Assembly: GCF_042433085.1 (NCBI RefSeq)
Contig: NZ_JBHLWA010000008.1
Coordinates: 5,307-69,306, forward strand
DNA length: 64,000 bases
Direction: 5' to 3'
Source of the DNA: Gallibacterium melopsittaci
Lineage (GTDB): Bacteria; Pseudomonadota; Gammaproteobacteria; Enterobacterales; Pasteurellaceae
Below are positions 53,941 to 62,085 of this stretch, piece by piece. Position 1 is the stretch's first letter; each line of letters opens with the position of its first letter. The position numbers and the translations under genes were made by a program. Below the pieces are notes generated by a model. The model was not told the origin of the DNA. It saw only the letters and a program-made list of their open reading frames with translations, and did no database searches.

Positions 53941-53967
53941 AGAACCCTGTATAGAAACAGGGTTCTA
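53941..53967 (-). terminator. Hairpin downstream of the peroxiredoxin gene
   Basis: AGAACCCTG/CAGGGTTCT, nine base pairs with an eight- to nine-base loop, starts about 22 bases after the stop. The U-tract on the minus strand (ATCTTCATAC) is poor, so termination efficiency is uncertain. Confidence 0.6.
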
Positions 53968-53989
53968 GATGTTTTATAGGAATAATTAA

Positions 53990-54592
53990 TTAAAGTTGGT
54001 CAGCATTTTTCTTCAAGTATGCAGCAACACCTTCTGGGTTGTCTTTCATACCTTCTTTACCTTTTGACCATTGTGCTGGGCAAACTTCACCATGTTCTTC
54101 GTGGAATGCAAGAGCATCAACCATACGAAGCATTTCATCGATGTTACGACCTAATGGAAGATCGTTAACAACTTGGTGACGAACTACGCCATTTTTGTCA
54201 ATTAAGAAAGATGCACGTAATGCAACGCCTGCTGCTGGGTGTTCAATACCATAAGCTTCAGCGATTTCGTGTTTAACATCAGCAACCATAGCAAATTGAA
54301 CTTCGCCGATACCACCTTGATCTACTGGAGTTTTACGCCATGCGTTGTGAGTATATTGAGAGTCGATAGAAACACCAACAACTTCAACACCACGTTTTTT
54401 GAATTCTTGATAACGGTGATCAAATGCAATGATTTCTGATGGGCAAACAAAAGTGAAGTCTAAAGGCCAGAAGAAAACAACTGCTGCTTTACCTTCGATA
54501 TGTTTTTTAAGATTGAAATTATCAACGATTTCACCGTTACCTAATACTGCAGATGCAGTAAAATCTGGTGCTTGACGAGTTACTAATACCAT
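53990..54592 (-). CDS. 2-Cys peroxiredoxin (AhpC/TSA family)
   Basis: 200 residues. It reduces hydrogen peroxide and organic hydroperoxides. The peroxidatic Cys is in LDFTFVCPSEIIAFD (near residue 50) and the resolving Cys in HGEVCPAQW (near 170), so it is a typical 2-Cys enzyme of the AhpC/Prx1 class. The C-terminal extension (SKGKEGMKDNPEGVAAYLKK) is of the type associated with sensitivity to overoxidation. No ahpF is adjacent, so reduction is probably by thioredoxin or glutaredoxin; that is inference. Ribosome site AAGGAGATA. Confidence 0.94.
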   Translation of the reverse strand: MVLVTRQAPDFTASAVLGNGEIVDNFNLKKHIEGKAAVVFFWPLDFTFVCPSEIIAFDHRYQEFKKRGVEVVGVSIDSQYTHNAWRKTPVDQGGIGEVQFAMVADVKHEIAEAYGIEHPAAGVALRASFLIDKNGVVRHQVVNDLPLGRNIDEMLRMVDALAFHEEHGEVCPAQWSKGKEGMKDNPEGVAAYLKKNADQL

Positions 54593-54631
54593 AACTATCT
54601 CCTTGTGAGTATCTAATTAATGATTAAGATA

Positions 54632-54685
54632 AAACAACGAATTATTGATGTGAGCTCGTTGTTTCGACGCGGTAAAAGATACCGC
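54632..54685. promoter_or_regulatory. Two hairpins in the peroxiredoxin/metC divergent region
   Basis: AAACAACGA (54632-54640) pairs with TCGTTGTTT (54656-54664), and GCGGTA (54669-54674) pairs with TACCGC (54680-54685). They lie in the 174-bp gap between the divergent genes. On the minus strand TTGATT and TGTATA with a 17-base spacer upstream could transcribe them as the peroxiredoxin leader. I recognise no known riboswitch or MetJ box. Confidence 0.45.
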
Positions 54686-54766
54686 TTTCCCCAGAAAATA
54701 TACAGTTGTTTTTATCTATCAAATCAATTAATGTTGAACTATATATTTACCAAGAGAGGTTTAATA

Positions 54767-55966
54767 ATGGTAACGCAAATACAACAAAAAAACACCCAAC
54801 TTATCCATTCTGGTCGTAACAATCGAGTGACACAAGGTAGTGTAAATCCAGTTATCCAACGAGCATCTTCTTTAGTATTTAATAGTGTAGCCGAGAAGAA
54901 AATTGCGACTAAAAAACGTGCACAACAAGCATTATTTTATGGTCGTCGTGGTACATTGACACATTTTGCATTGCAAGATGTGATGTGTGAGTTAGAAGGT
55001 GGTGTAGGTTGTTATCTGTATCCTTGTGGTGCAGCAGCAATTAGTAATAGTTTATTAGCATTTGTTCAGCAAGGCGATCATATCCTGGTCACGGGAGCAG
55101 CATATGAACCAACACAAGAATTTTGTCAAATTATTTTAAAAAAAATGGGCATAGAAACGACCTTTTTTGATCCAATGTTATCGGCAGAAGAGGTGGCAGC
55201 ATTAGTCCAAGAAAATACGAAAGTGGTTTTTCTTGAAGCACCTAGTTCACTAACGATGGAAGTTGGTGATATCCCAGGGATTGTGCAAGCGGTGCGTGCA
55301 AAAAATCCAGAGTTAGTGATTATGTTGGATAATACTTGGTCAGGTGGATTGTTATTTCCAGCGTTACAGTATGGGATTGATATTTCTATTCAAGCAGGAA
55401 CAAAATATTTAGTCGGGCATTCTGATGCAATGATTGGGACAGCGGTGGCTAATGAACGAACATGGGATCAACTGCGAGAACAATCTTATTTAATGGGGCA
55501 AATGGTTGATGCGGATACGGCGTATATGACAGCAAGAGGGATTCGTACATTAGCATTACGTTTGAAACAGCATGGTGAAAGTAGCTTAAAAATTGCAAAA
55601 TGGTTAGCAGAACAGCCAGAAGTTAAAGCAGTTTATCATCCTGCATTACCAAGTTGTCCAGGACATCAATTTTTCCAGCGTGATTTTAAAGGGGCGAGTG
55701 GATTATTTTCCTTTGAATTACAACAACGTTTAAACGATGAACAAGTGGCAAACTTTTTGGATCATTTCCAATTGTTCTCGATGGCGTATTCATGGGGTGG
55801 TTATGAATCACTGATTCTAGTCAATCAGCCAGAAGAAATAGCACGAATTCGTCCAAATATTCAGCGCAAATTAACAGGAAGTTTAGTGCGTATTCATGTC
55901 GGTTTAGAAGATCCTGATGATTTAATTCATGATTTAGCTGCTGGTTTAGCAAGGATCCATCAATAA
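54767..55966 (+). CDS. metC: Cystathionine beta-lyase
   Basis: 399 residues, Cys/Met metabolism PLP enzyme. It cleaves cystathionine to homocysteine, pyruvate and ammonia in methionine synthesis. The PLP Lys is in IQAGTKYLVGHSDAMIG (near residue 212); LFYGRRGTLTHFALQD and LDNTWSGGLLFPALQYGIDI are typical of MetC rather than MetB. I chose ATG at 54767 (MVTQIQQKNTQLIHSGRNN), preceded by AAGAGAGG; the open frame extends 49 codons upstream but that part is basic, unlike the family, and overlaps the hairpin region. Confidence 0.95.
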   Translation: MVTQIQQKNTQLIHSGRNNRVTQGSVNPVIQRASSLVFNSVAEKKIATKKRAQQALFYGRRGTLTHFALQDVMCELEGGVGCYLYPCGAAAISNSLLAFVQQGDHILVTGAAYEPTQEFCQIILKKMGIETTFFDPMLSAEEVAALVQENTKVVFLEAPSSLTMEVGDIPGIVQAVRAKNPELVIMLDNTWSGGLLFPALQYGIDISIQAGTKYLVGHSDAMIGTAVANERTWDQLREQSYLMGQMVDADTAYMTARGIRTLALRLKQHGESSLKIAKWLAEQPEVKAVYHPALPSCPGHQFFQRDFKGASGLFSFELQQRLNDEQVANFLDHFQLFSMAYSWGGYESLILVNQPEEIARIRPNIQRKLTGSLVRIHVGLEDPDDLIHDLAAGLARIHQ

Positions 55967-55973
55967 TGTAAAA

Positions 55974-55999
55974 AAGAGTGCAAGTTTTATTGCACTCTT
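55974..55999 (-). terminator. Terminator of the nrfE-dsbE-nrfF-nrfG unit
   Basis: AAGAGTGCAA/TTGCACTCTT with a six-base loop; on the minus strand it is followed by TTTTTTAC. It overlaps the nrfG stop codon and also faces the converging metC. Confidence 0.85.
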
Positions 56000-56793
56000 G
56001 CTTTCTCTTCTGCAATATTCATCATATTAATCAATAATTTACGGTCAACTTTACGTTGACTATCTAAAATTTGTTGCCATAATTTAATCGCTTGTTGGTA
56101 ATGTGCTTGTTGAAACGCATCATTAGCGAGTAGCAACAACGCAGTGGTATCATTTGAATCTTGTTGCAATGCTTCTTGTAACCATTGTTGAGCTTGAGCT
56201 GTTAATGTTTGGTTATGTTGATAATAGAGAGCGGTTGCTGCGGCAGCTAAAATTTGTGGTTGGCGACCTAATAAAATTGTTGCTCTGGAATAAGACTCTA
56301 AAGCGTTATCAAATTCATTATTCTGCGCATAAGCTAACCCTAATTCATACCAATTTTCACCCTGATTTGGATTTTCACGGATTTTTCGTTGAATAGACAA
56401 AATCATATCTTCATTTTGATTTTGTGACCTCGCTTCTGTTTTTATTGGTGTATTAAGTTGAGTAATGGTTTGCCAGCGGTTGGTCATCGCATAATAACTG
56501 ATAGCGAGAAAAAATAGGACACAGCCAAGGATGACTGTAAATGCTTTTTGACGATGTTGTGCTGTTGGTAAAGATAAAGGAACAGCTTGTTCTTGCATAA
56601 AGCGATAGGCCGTTTCATTTAATAAGGTAGTATTTTGTTGTTTTTTGTTCTCAGTAAGTTGTTGATCGAGTAGCTGTTGATTAAGTTGTTGATTGGCATA
56701 ATCAACAGTTTGACTTGGACGATACCAATATAGGATCAAAACAATGATCACTAAAAAAAGTATCAATCCAGAAAAGAAAATTGAATTAATCAT
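55987..56793 (-). CDS. nrfG: Cytochrome c haem-lyase accessory protein NrfG/CcmI-like (TPR)
   Basis: 268 residues. Two N-terminal membrane helices (about 5-22 and 85-105) flank a Gln-rich segment, as in CcmI; the C-terminal TPR domain (about 130-268) resembles E. coli NrfG: QRKIRENPNQGENWYELGLA, AAAATALYYQHNQTLTAQAQ and ALLLLANDAFQQAHYQQAIK. The TPR part binds the C-terminus of apocytochrome during haem attachment. It is longer than E. coli NrfG (about 198) because of the CcmI-like front. ATG at 56793 has CAGGGG upstream; it overlaps nrfF by eight bases. Last gene of the cluster. Confidence 0.85.
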   Translation of the reverse strand: MINSIFFSGLILFLVIIVLILYWYRPSQTVDYANQQLNQQLLDQQLTENKKQQNTTLLNETAYRFMQEQAVPLSLPTAQHRQKAFTVILGCVLFFLAISYYAMTNRWQTITQLNTPIKTEARSQNQNEDMILSIQRKIRENPNQGENWYELGLAYAQNNEFDNALESYSRATILLGRQPQILAAAATALYYQHNQTLTAQAQQWLQEALQQDSNDTTALLLLANDAFQQAHYQQAIKLWQQILDSQRKVDRKLLINMMNIAEEKARVQ

Positions 56794-57241
56794 GATGCCC
56801 CTGCTGTTGTAAAAAAGCATTGATTTGTTGTTGTTCGTCCGTTGTTAATGGCTTACTTACTTTGCGTTTTCTTAAATAATACAAACTTGCAACGATAGCA
56901 ATGCATAAAGCGAGTATTGGTAATAACCATAATAAATAGGTGTTAAGCGTAAATGGAGGATCATAGCGGACAAAATTGCCAAATCGTTCGGTCATAATAT
57001 TGATGATTTCATCATCACTTTTACCTTCATTTACCATTTGATAAACCTCAAGCCGCAATTCATAAGCCACTGCTGCATTCGACTCGACTAAATTTTGATT
57101 TTGGCATTGCGGGCAACGTAAAGTTTTTGCTAAAGCAATCGCACGTTGTTGTGTTTCTGGAGAATGAAACTGAAAGGTATCGACAATTTCAGCATTAGCG
57201 ATACTGCATAAAGTTAGCAAAATAAACAAAAAGCGTTGCAT
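56786..57241 (-). CDS. nrfF: Cytochrome c haem-lyase thiol protein NrfF (CcmH/CycL family)
   Basis: 151 residues. Signal peptide (MQRFLFILLTLCSIANA), then the conserved redox motif LRCPQCQNQNLVESNA with the CxxC that reduces apocytochrome, MTERFGNFVRYDPPF, and a membrane anchor near 105-125. It matches E. coli NrfF closely. I chose ATG at 57241, which overlaps the dsbE stop (TAATG) and gives a clean signal peptide; a longer frame opening at 57292 lies inside dsbE. Confidence 0.9.
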   Translation of the reverse strand: MQRFLFILLTLCSIANAEIVDTFQFHSPETQQRAIALAKTLRCPQCQNQNLVESNAAVAYELRLEVYQMVNEGKSDDEIINIMTERFGNFVRYDPPFTLNTYLLWLLPILALCIAIVASLYYLRKRKVSKPLTTDEQQQINAFLQQQGHHD

Positions 57242-57783
57242 TAAGGTTCCGTCCGTAATTGTTGGATTAAAGGTAACATTTGCTGTTGCCAAATGGTTTG
57301 GTTAATTGCGCCACCTTCAAAAAAATAACGAATAATGCCTTTTTTATCAATAATAAAGGTATAAGGAGCTCCATTAATGCCGAGTTCTGCGGCAAATACA
57401 CCTTTACTATCATAAGCATTTAATTGGAATGGATTACCTAACTCAGCCAATGTATTAAGCGCATTCTCTCGTTTATCCAAATAGTCAATGCCAATAATTG
57501 GTAGTTGGTATTGCTGACTGATGTGATGTAGCAAAGGAAATTCCTGTTTGCAATATTGACACCAGCTGCCCCAAATATTAATTAAATAGACCTGACCTTG
57601 TGGTAGATCACTATTTTGCCAAGTGCGAGTATTGTCTTGTAAATCAGATAACACTAATGCTGGCAGAGGTTTATTAAGATGATCTTTCATTTTTTGCAGT
57701 GGATCTTGGTTTAATCCGAAAAAGAGGACCAAGGCAAAAAGCAAAATAATGATCACAGGAGTGAATAATAGCCAACGTTTCAT
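57241..57783 (-). CDS. dsbE: Thiol:disulfide interchange protein DsbE (CcmG-like)
   Basis: 180 residues. N-terminal membrane anchor (about 6-24) and a periplasmic thioredoxin fold with active site WGSWCQYCKQEFPLL and the cis-Pro region INGAPYTFIIDKKG. It passes reducing equivalents to NrfF and apocytochrome for haem ligation. The active site is WCQYC rather than the WCPTC of E. coli DsbE. It lies between nrfE and nrfF, three bases after nrfE and overlapping nrfF by one base. Confidence 0.92.
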   Translation of the reverse strand: MKRWLLFTPVIIILLFALVLFFGLNQDPLQKMKDHLNKPLPALVLSDLQDNTRTWQNSDLPQGQVYLINIWGSWCQYCKQEFPLLHHISQQYQLPIIGIDYLDKRENALNTLAELGNPFQLNAYDSKGVFAAELGINGAPYTFIIDKKGIIRYFFEGGAINQTIWQQQMLPLIQQLRTEP

Positions 57784-57786
57784 TGC

Positions 57787-59688
57787 TTATCCTTTTGTTT
57801 TGGGTTTTCTAGCATTCCACATTGCGAGGAAACCACCGAGCATAATGAGTAAGCCACCTAGCCAGAGCCAACGAATATAAGGTTTATAATGTAAACGGAA
57901 AGTGAATTCATCGCTCGATAATTTATTCCCCATCACAATATACAAATCTTCAAACCAGCCCCAAGCAATCCCCACTTCACTCATATTCATGGTGCGTACA
58001 TCGTAAAAACGGCGTTCGGCACTAATTTGGGCAATATGTTTATTATTTCGTTGTACCGTGAAAAAGGTGCGTTCTGCTGTGTAATTAGGCCCGATTTCAT
58101 TACGATAGCCAAGATAGGTAAATTGATACTGATGTAAAGTTTGAGTATCGCCTGCTTTCATTTTGACACTGATCTCTTCGGCATAGAAATTGCTAATTGT
58201 GCCACCAATAACGCTCATTGCTAAACCAATATGTGCTAGCCGCATACCCCATTGTTTTATATCTTTAATCCAACGAGCAAATAGCGTATTGAGTAATAGC
58301 CACCAAGCGAAAATTAATAGGCAAATAGCAACAACTGAAATATCAGAAAATTGTAGCCCTTGTTGTTGCCATATTTGTAATAGTGTTAATAGCAGTGCCG
58401 GTAATAACCAATAGCTTGCACGACGTAAACGAGTAAATGATGTTTGTTGCCAAGACCATTGAGGGGCAAATAGCATCAATATAAGTAAGACAACTAATAG
58501 TGGTAAGAATAAGCGATTAAAATAAGGTGTACCGACGGAAATGCTGCCCCAGCCCATCATGGTAAAAATCATTGGGTAAAATGTGCCAACAAACACAATT
58601 AATGTGGCAAGGGAAAAAAGGATATTAGTGATCAGTAAGGCAGATTCTTTTGCTAACCATTGAAAACGAACGATTGATGGCGGATTACTTGCGCGTAAAG
58701 CAAACAGGATTAATCCTCCAATCGTAAAGAGAAAAAATATCGCTAGTAATGCCTGCCCTCGCTGTGGGTCGATAGTAAAAGCATGTACAGAAGCAATAGC
58801 ACCAGAACGGACAATAAATGTCCCTAATAAACTCAAGGCAAAAGTAAAGATGGATAATAACATGACCCAATAAATGAAAATGCCTCGTTTTTCATACACA
58901 ATTAGCCCATGTAAGAGAGCAGTAGCCAATAACCAAGGCATTAAAGAAGCATTTTCAACGGGATCCCAAAACCACCAGCCACCCCAACCTAATTCGTAGT
59001 ATGCCCACCAAGAACCTAAAACAATGCCAATCGTTAAAAATGCCCACGAGGCTAATACCCAAGGGCGGCATAAACGAGCTAAGGCGGCATTGAATTGTTG
59101 TAATAGCAAAGCCGCACAGATGAGCGCAAAATTAATCGCAAACCCTACATAACCAAGATAAAGAAGTGGTGGATGCACAATTAAGCCAATATCTTGTAGC
59201 ATAGGATTTAAATCACGTCCTTCAATAGCAGCAGGAATCAAGCGTTGAAAGGGATTAGAAAGAAATAGAATAAAAAGTGCAAAGCAGAAACCGATTAATC
59301 CCATAATAATCAAGGTAATCGTCATTAAACGGAGATCGGTATGGCGGTTAAACCAAGCAAAAAGCCCTGTCCATAGCGAAAGTGCAAAGAGCCAAAATAG
59401 CATTGAACCTTCATGTCCACCCCAAGTTGCGGCTAATTGATAAAATAAAGGTAATTTTGAATTGGAATGTTGAGCAACATATTCAATAGAAAAATCATTG
59501 GTAGCGAATGCATAAGCTAATAGAACCAATGTTATCGTTGTAAATAGGGTATAAAGTAAACTTAGTGGTTGGGCAAGTTGCATAAAAAATGGATTGTTAC
59601 GCCATACACCATAAGTGGGTAATAAGGCTAAACATCCAGTGAAAACTACAACTAATAATAAACTGATAAATCCTAACTCAACGACCAT
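57787..59688 (-). CDS. nrfE: Haem lyase subunit NrfE (CcmF family)
   Basis: 633 residues with about 14-15 membrane helices. The haem-handling WWD signature is GWGGWWFWDPVENASLMPWL near residue 235; WGGHEGSMLFWLF near 88 and HPPLLYLGYVGFAINFAL near 172 are also conserved. In length it resembles CcmF (about 650) more than E. coli NrfE (552), and the general and nitrite-specific lyases are close relatives. Its position after nrfABCD supports the special lyase for the CxxCK haem. A terminator-like hairpin separates it from nrfD. Confidence 0.88.
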   Translation of the reverse strand: MVVELGFISLLLVVVFTGCLALLPTYGVWRNNPFFMQLAQPLSLLYTLFTTITLVLLAYAFATNDFSIEYVAQHSNSKLPLFYQLAATWGGHEGSMLFWLFALSLWTGLFAWFNRHTDLRLMTITLIIMGLIGFCFALFILFLSNPFQRLIPAAIEGRDLNPMLQDIGLIVHPPLLYLGYVGFAINFALICAALLLQQFNAALARLCRPWVLASWAFLTIGIVLGSWWAYYELGWGGWWFWDPVENASLMPWLLATALLHGLIVYEKRGIFIYWVMLLSIFTFALSLLGTFIVRSGAIASVHAFTIDPQRGQALLAIFFLFTIGGLILFALRASNPPSIVRFQWLAKESALLITNILFSLATLIVFVGTFYPMIFTMMGWGSISVGTPYFNRLFLPLLVVLLILMLFAPQWSWQQTSFTRLRRASYWLLPALLLTLLQIWQQQGLQFSDISVVAICLLIFAWWLLLNTLFARWIKDIKQWGMRLAHIGLAMSVIGGTISNFYAEEISVKMKAGDTQTLHQYQFTYLGYRNEIGPNYTAERTFFTVQRNNKHIAQISAERRFYDVRTMNMSEVGIAWGWFEDLYIVMGNKLSSDEFTFRLHYKPYIRWLWLGGLLIMLGGFLAMWNARKPKTKG

Positions 59689-59721
59689 AAATTATTTATA
59701 TCAAGATGCTCAAGAAAAATG

Positions 59722-59757
59722 AAAGTGATATGTTGAGAGAACAACATATCACTTTTT
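59722..59757 (-). terminator. Terminator between nrfD and nrfE
   Basis: AAAGTGATATGTTG (59722-59735) and CAACATATCACTTT (59742-59755) form a perfect 14-bp stem with a six-base loop, followed on the minus strand by CATTTTTC. It splits nrfABCD from the nrfE-dsbE-nrfF-nrfG maturation genes. Confidence 0.85.
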
Positions 59758-59780
59758 ACCACTTTGTTATGCACACTTAC

Positions 59781-60740
59781 TTAAGCAAGTGTCATTTGTC
59801 CTGCGTATAACGCCCAAAAACGTAAGCATAACACGCCAATTAAACTTAATGTTGTGACTAAGATAACGAAACCTTTGCGATGTTTCATAGCATTAGATGC
59901 AACTGCATTTAACAAGGTAGGCAAGACTAAGCCAATACCTACTAAGCCAATCCAGAATACATATGCCCAAAATCCTGTTCCAACCGCATTATAAATTGCG
60001 ACAGTTTTTTGACCACCACCTAAATAAAGTCCAATACAGAATGCAAAGAGTAAAAACGCTTCGATTAATACTACTGGCAATTCAAATTTATGGACAAAAT
60101 TTAACGCAGCAGAATGGGTACCCTCTTTAGTAAACAATACTGTCGCTAACATCAATGCAGCAATTCCAGAAGAGGTACCTGAAGCTAAGAATAATGCAGG
60201 TAATACTGGATTGTTAAGCATTGGATAACTAATCAAGGCAGAAAGTAAAAATCCTGTATAAGCCCCTAGTAGGACAGCAAGGAATATTAAGATAATTTCA
60301 ACTGGCGAGCTGAAACGTTCTAATTTGGTAATAAGCGTGTTTACAAAAGTTAATTTTGGGACAAAACGGGCAATTAATTGTGCAATTAACGCTTTAAAAA
60401 TAAAGGCTAACCATAACAATAAAAATGCCATATAAATTTGGAATAACATTACCCCCATCGACATAATTGAAGTATGGTGGTAGTTAAACATTAAGTACCA
60501 GAATGTCCATGGTTTAGTTAGATGGAAGATCAAAATCACTAAACCTAAAATAATAGTAACTGGTGCAATAATAGCAGCACAGCGAATCACATTATTTTCT
60601 GCTGGATTGATCCCCGCATTACCACTTCGTTTTAATAGTACTGCCAGCATAGTTGCACCAGCAGAAATTCCTAATAAAAAGAGATAAATGGCAATAATTT
60701 CGTCCCACACGAGAGATGGGAAATGAAATGGACTACTCAT
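59781..60740 (-). CDS. nrfD: Nitrite reductase membrane quinol dehydrogenase subunit NrfD
   Basis: 319 residues with eight or nine membrane helices, NrfD/PsrC family. It oxidises menaquinol and hands electrons to NrfC. FPSLVWDEIIAIYLFLLGIS at the N-terminus, GAYTGFLLSALISYPMLNNP in mid-protein and FLASGTSSGIAALML are typical. Its start overlaps the nrfC stop by four bases. Confidence 0.95.
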   Translation of the reverse strand: MSSPFHFPSLVWDEIIAIYLFLLGISAGATMLAVLLKRSGNAGINPAENNVIRCAAIIAPVTIILGLVILIFHLTKPWTFWYLMFNYHHTSIMSMGVMLFQIYMAFLLLWLAFIFKALIAQLIARFVPKLTFVNTLITKLERFSSPVEIILIFLAVLLGAYTGFLLSALISYPMLNNPVLPALFLASGTSSGIAALMLATVLFTKEGTHSAALNFVHKFELPVVLIEAFLLFAFCIGLYLGGGQKTVAIYNAVGTGFWAYVFWIGLVGIGLVLPTLLNAVASNAMKHRKGFVILVTTLSLIGVLCLRFWALYAGQMTLA

Positions 60741-61411
60741 CGTCTAATCTCCCCATGTTTACTTGGAATATGATAGAGGTTAGGTTCAGTCCCTAATTCA
60801 ACTTTCGTACGATAAACCTGATCTTTACGCACTTTTTGTGAAATTTCGCTCATTGGATCATTGAGATCACCAAAAGTTAATGCTTTAGTTGGACAGGCTT
60901 CTACGCAAGCAGGTTGTTTACCTTTAGCCAAATTAGTATCACGACAGAAGTTACATTTATCCGCTGCTTTGGTAATTGGATTAATGTAACGGACTCGATA
61001 AGGACAAACGGCAATACAGTATTGGCAACCTACACACAGATCTTTATTCACATCAACAATGCCCGTTTTGGCATCAATAAATGAGGCACCAGTTGGGCAG
61101 ACGTGAACACAAGGTGCATTACTACAATGTTGGCAGGAGTGACGGAAAAACTCATATTCAACATTTGGGAATTCACCATAAGGTTCACTACGAATAATTT
61201 CAAGACGAGAAACACCTTCTGGAACATGGTTTACTTCTCGACAAGCATCCATACAAGCCGTGCAACCAATGCAGCTCCGTTCATCGTGTAACATTCCGTA
61301 GCGTTTGTTTTTTTCTTCAGAGAGTACGGTCGCTAATGTTTTATTGCTGCCTCCAGCAACTAACATTAACGCCCCTATTCCTGAAACAAAGTTTCGGCGT
61401 GAACAATTCAT
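60737..61411 (-). CDS. nrfC: Nitrite reductase iron-sulphur subunit NrfC
   Basis: 224 residues. A Tat-type signal (CSRRNFVSGIGALMLVAGG) begins the protein. Four 4Fe-4S clusters are indicated by CIGCTACMDACREVN, CQHCSNAPCVHVCP, CVGCQYCIAVCPYRVRY and CNFCRDTNLAKG...CVEACP. It carries electrons from NrfD to NrfB in the periplasm. Start overlaps the nrfB stop by four bases, and its stop overlaps nrfD by four. Confidence 0.96.
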   Translation of the reverse strand: MNCSRRNFVSGIGALMLVAGGSNKTLATVLSEEKNKRYGMLHDERSCIGCTACMDACREVNHVPEGVSRLEIIRSEPYGEFPNVEYEFFRHSCQHCSNAPCVHVCPTGASFIDAKTGIVDVNKDLCVGCQYCIAVCPYRVRYINPITKAADKCNFCRDTNLAKGKQPACVEACPTKALTFGDLNDPMSEISQKVRKDQVYRTKVELGTEPNLYHIPSKHGEIRR

Positions 61412-62019
61412 TGTGCATCCTTACTTGGTTGTTTAGCTTTTTCTTTTTCTTCACGAATAGCTTGTTGTTTACCATGACAATCAACGCATAATTTCACACG
61501 TTGTTTTGGCTGAATATCTTGCATTGCATCATGTTCTGGATGCAAGGTATGACAGCTTGCACAAGGCAATTTCATTGCATGGACATCATGTGCCCAGAAT
61601 TTTTCTCTTAATTTTTCTGGTTGATGGCAAGCAAAACAGACTTGGTTTTGTTCTTGCACGGTGTACATTGGTTTTTTGCCATCAAAAATATCACCATGGA
61701 AACGCATTACATCTTTCACACCACGGCGGTGATCTTCTGAAATTTTACCGTGACAACTGACACAAGTAATTGGTTTGCCTGTATTTGGGCTAACTTGACT
61801 TAGATGTGTGCCATGGAATTGTTGGTTATTAAATTTATGACATTTAGCACAATACTGGTTTGGATCACGTTGGTTTTCCAATTGTGGTTGATAAGTTAAT
61901 GTATTGTTAGAGCTAGCATTAGGAGTAGCATTGTCTGCAGTGGCATTAAAAGTAAATGCAAAGAGAGTGATTGCCGTACCAGCAAGTAGCCATTTTTTCA
62001 ACATAGCATAGAAATTCAT
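61408..62019 (-). CDS. nrfB: Pentahaem cytochrome c NrfB
   Basis: 203 residues. Signal peptide ending near FNATADNA, then five CxxCH haem sites: CAKCH, CVSCH, CFACH, CASCH and CVDCH. It is the soluble periplasmic donor to NrfA in the NrfABCD type of system. The C-terminus is charged (EEKEKAKQPSKDAQ). It lies 66 bases downstream of nrfA, in a gap holding a hairpin, and overlaps nrfC by four bases. Confidence 0.95.
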   Translation of the reverse strand: MNFYAMLKKWLLAGTAITLFAFTFNATADNATPNASSNNTLTYQPQLENQRDPNQYCAKCHKFNNQQFHGTHLSQVSPNTGKPITCVSCHGKISEDHRRGVKDVMRFHGDIFDGKKPMYTVQEQNQVCFACHQPEKLREKFWAHDVHAMKLPCASCHTLHPEHDAMQDIQPKQRVKLCVDCHGKQQAIREEKEKAKQPSKDAQ

Positions 62020-62050
62020 TGTTTTTTCCTCAACTAAATACAGAATTTAT

Positions 62051-62075
62051 GGTTGCCTCAATGAGAGAGGCAACC
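62051..62075 (-). promoter_or_regulatory. Intercistronic hairpin between nrfA and nrfB
   Basis: GGTTGCCTC/GAGGCAACC, a nine-pair stem with a seven-base loop, lies 10 bases past the nrfA stop. There is no U-tract on the minus strand, so it is more likely a stabiliser of the nrfA mRNA 3' end than a terminator. Confidence 0.6.
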
Positions 62076-62085
62076 TTGATGAGAT

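Noticed and set aside
54620..54766. N-terminal extension of metC (49 codons)
   Set aside because: The added sequence is basic and unlike the family, overlaps two hairpins, and the internal ATG at 54767 has the better ribosome site and the family N-terminus.
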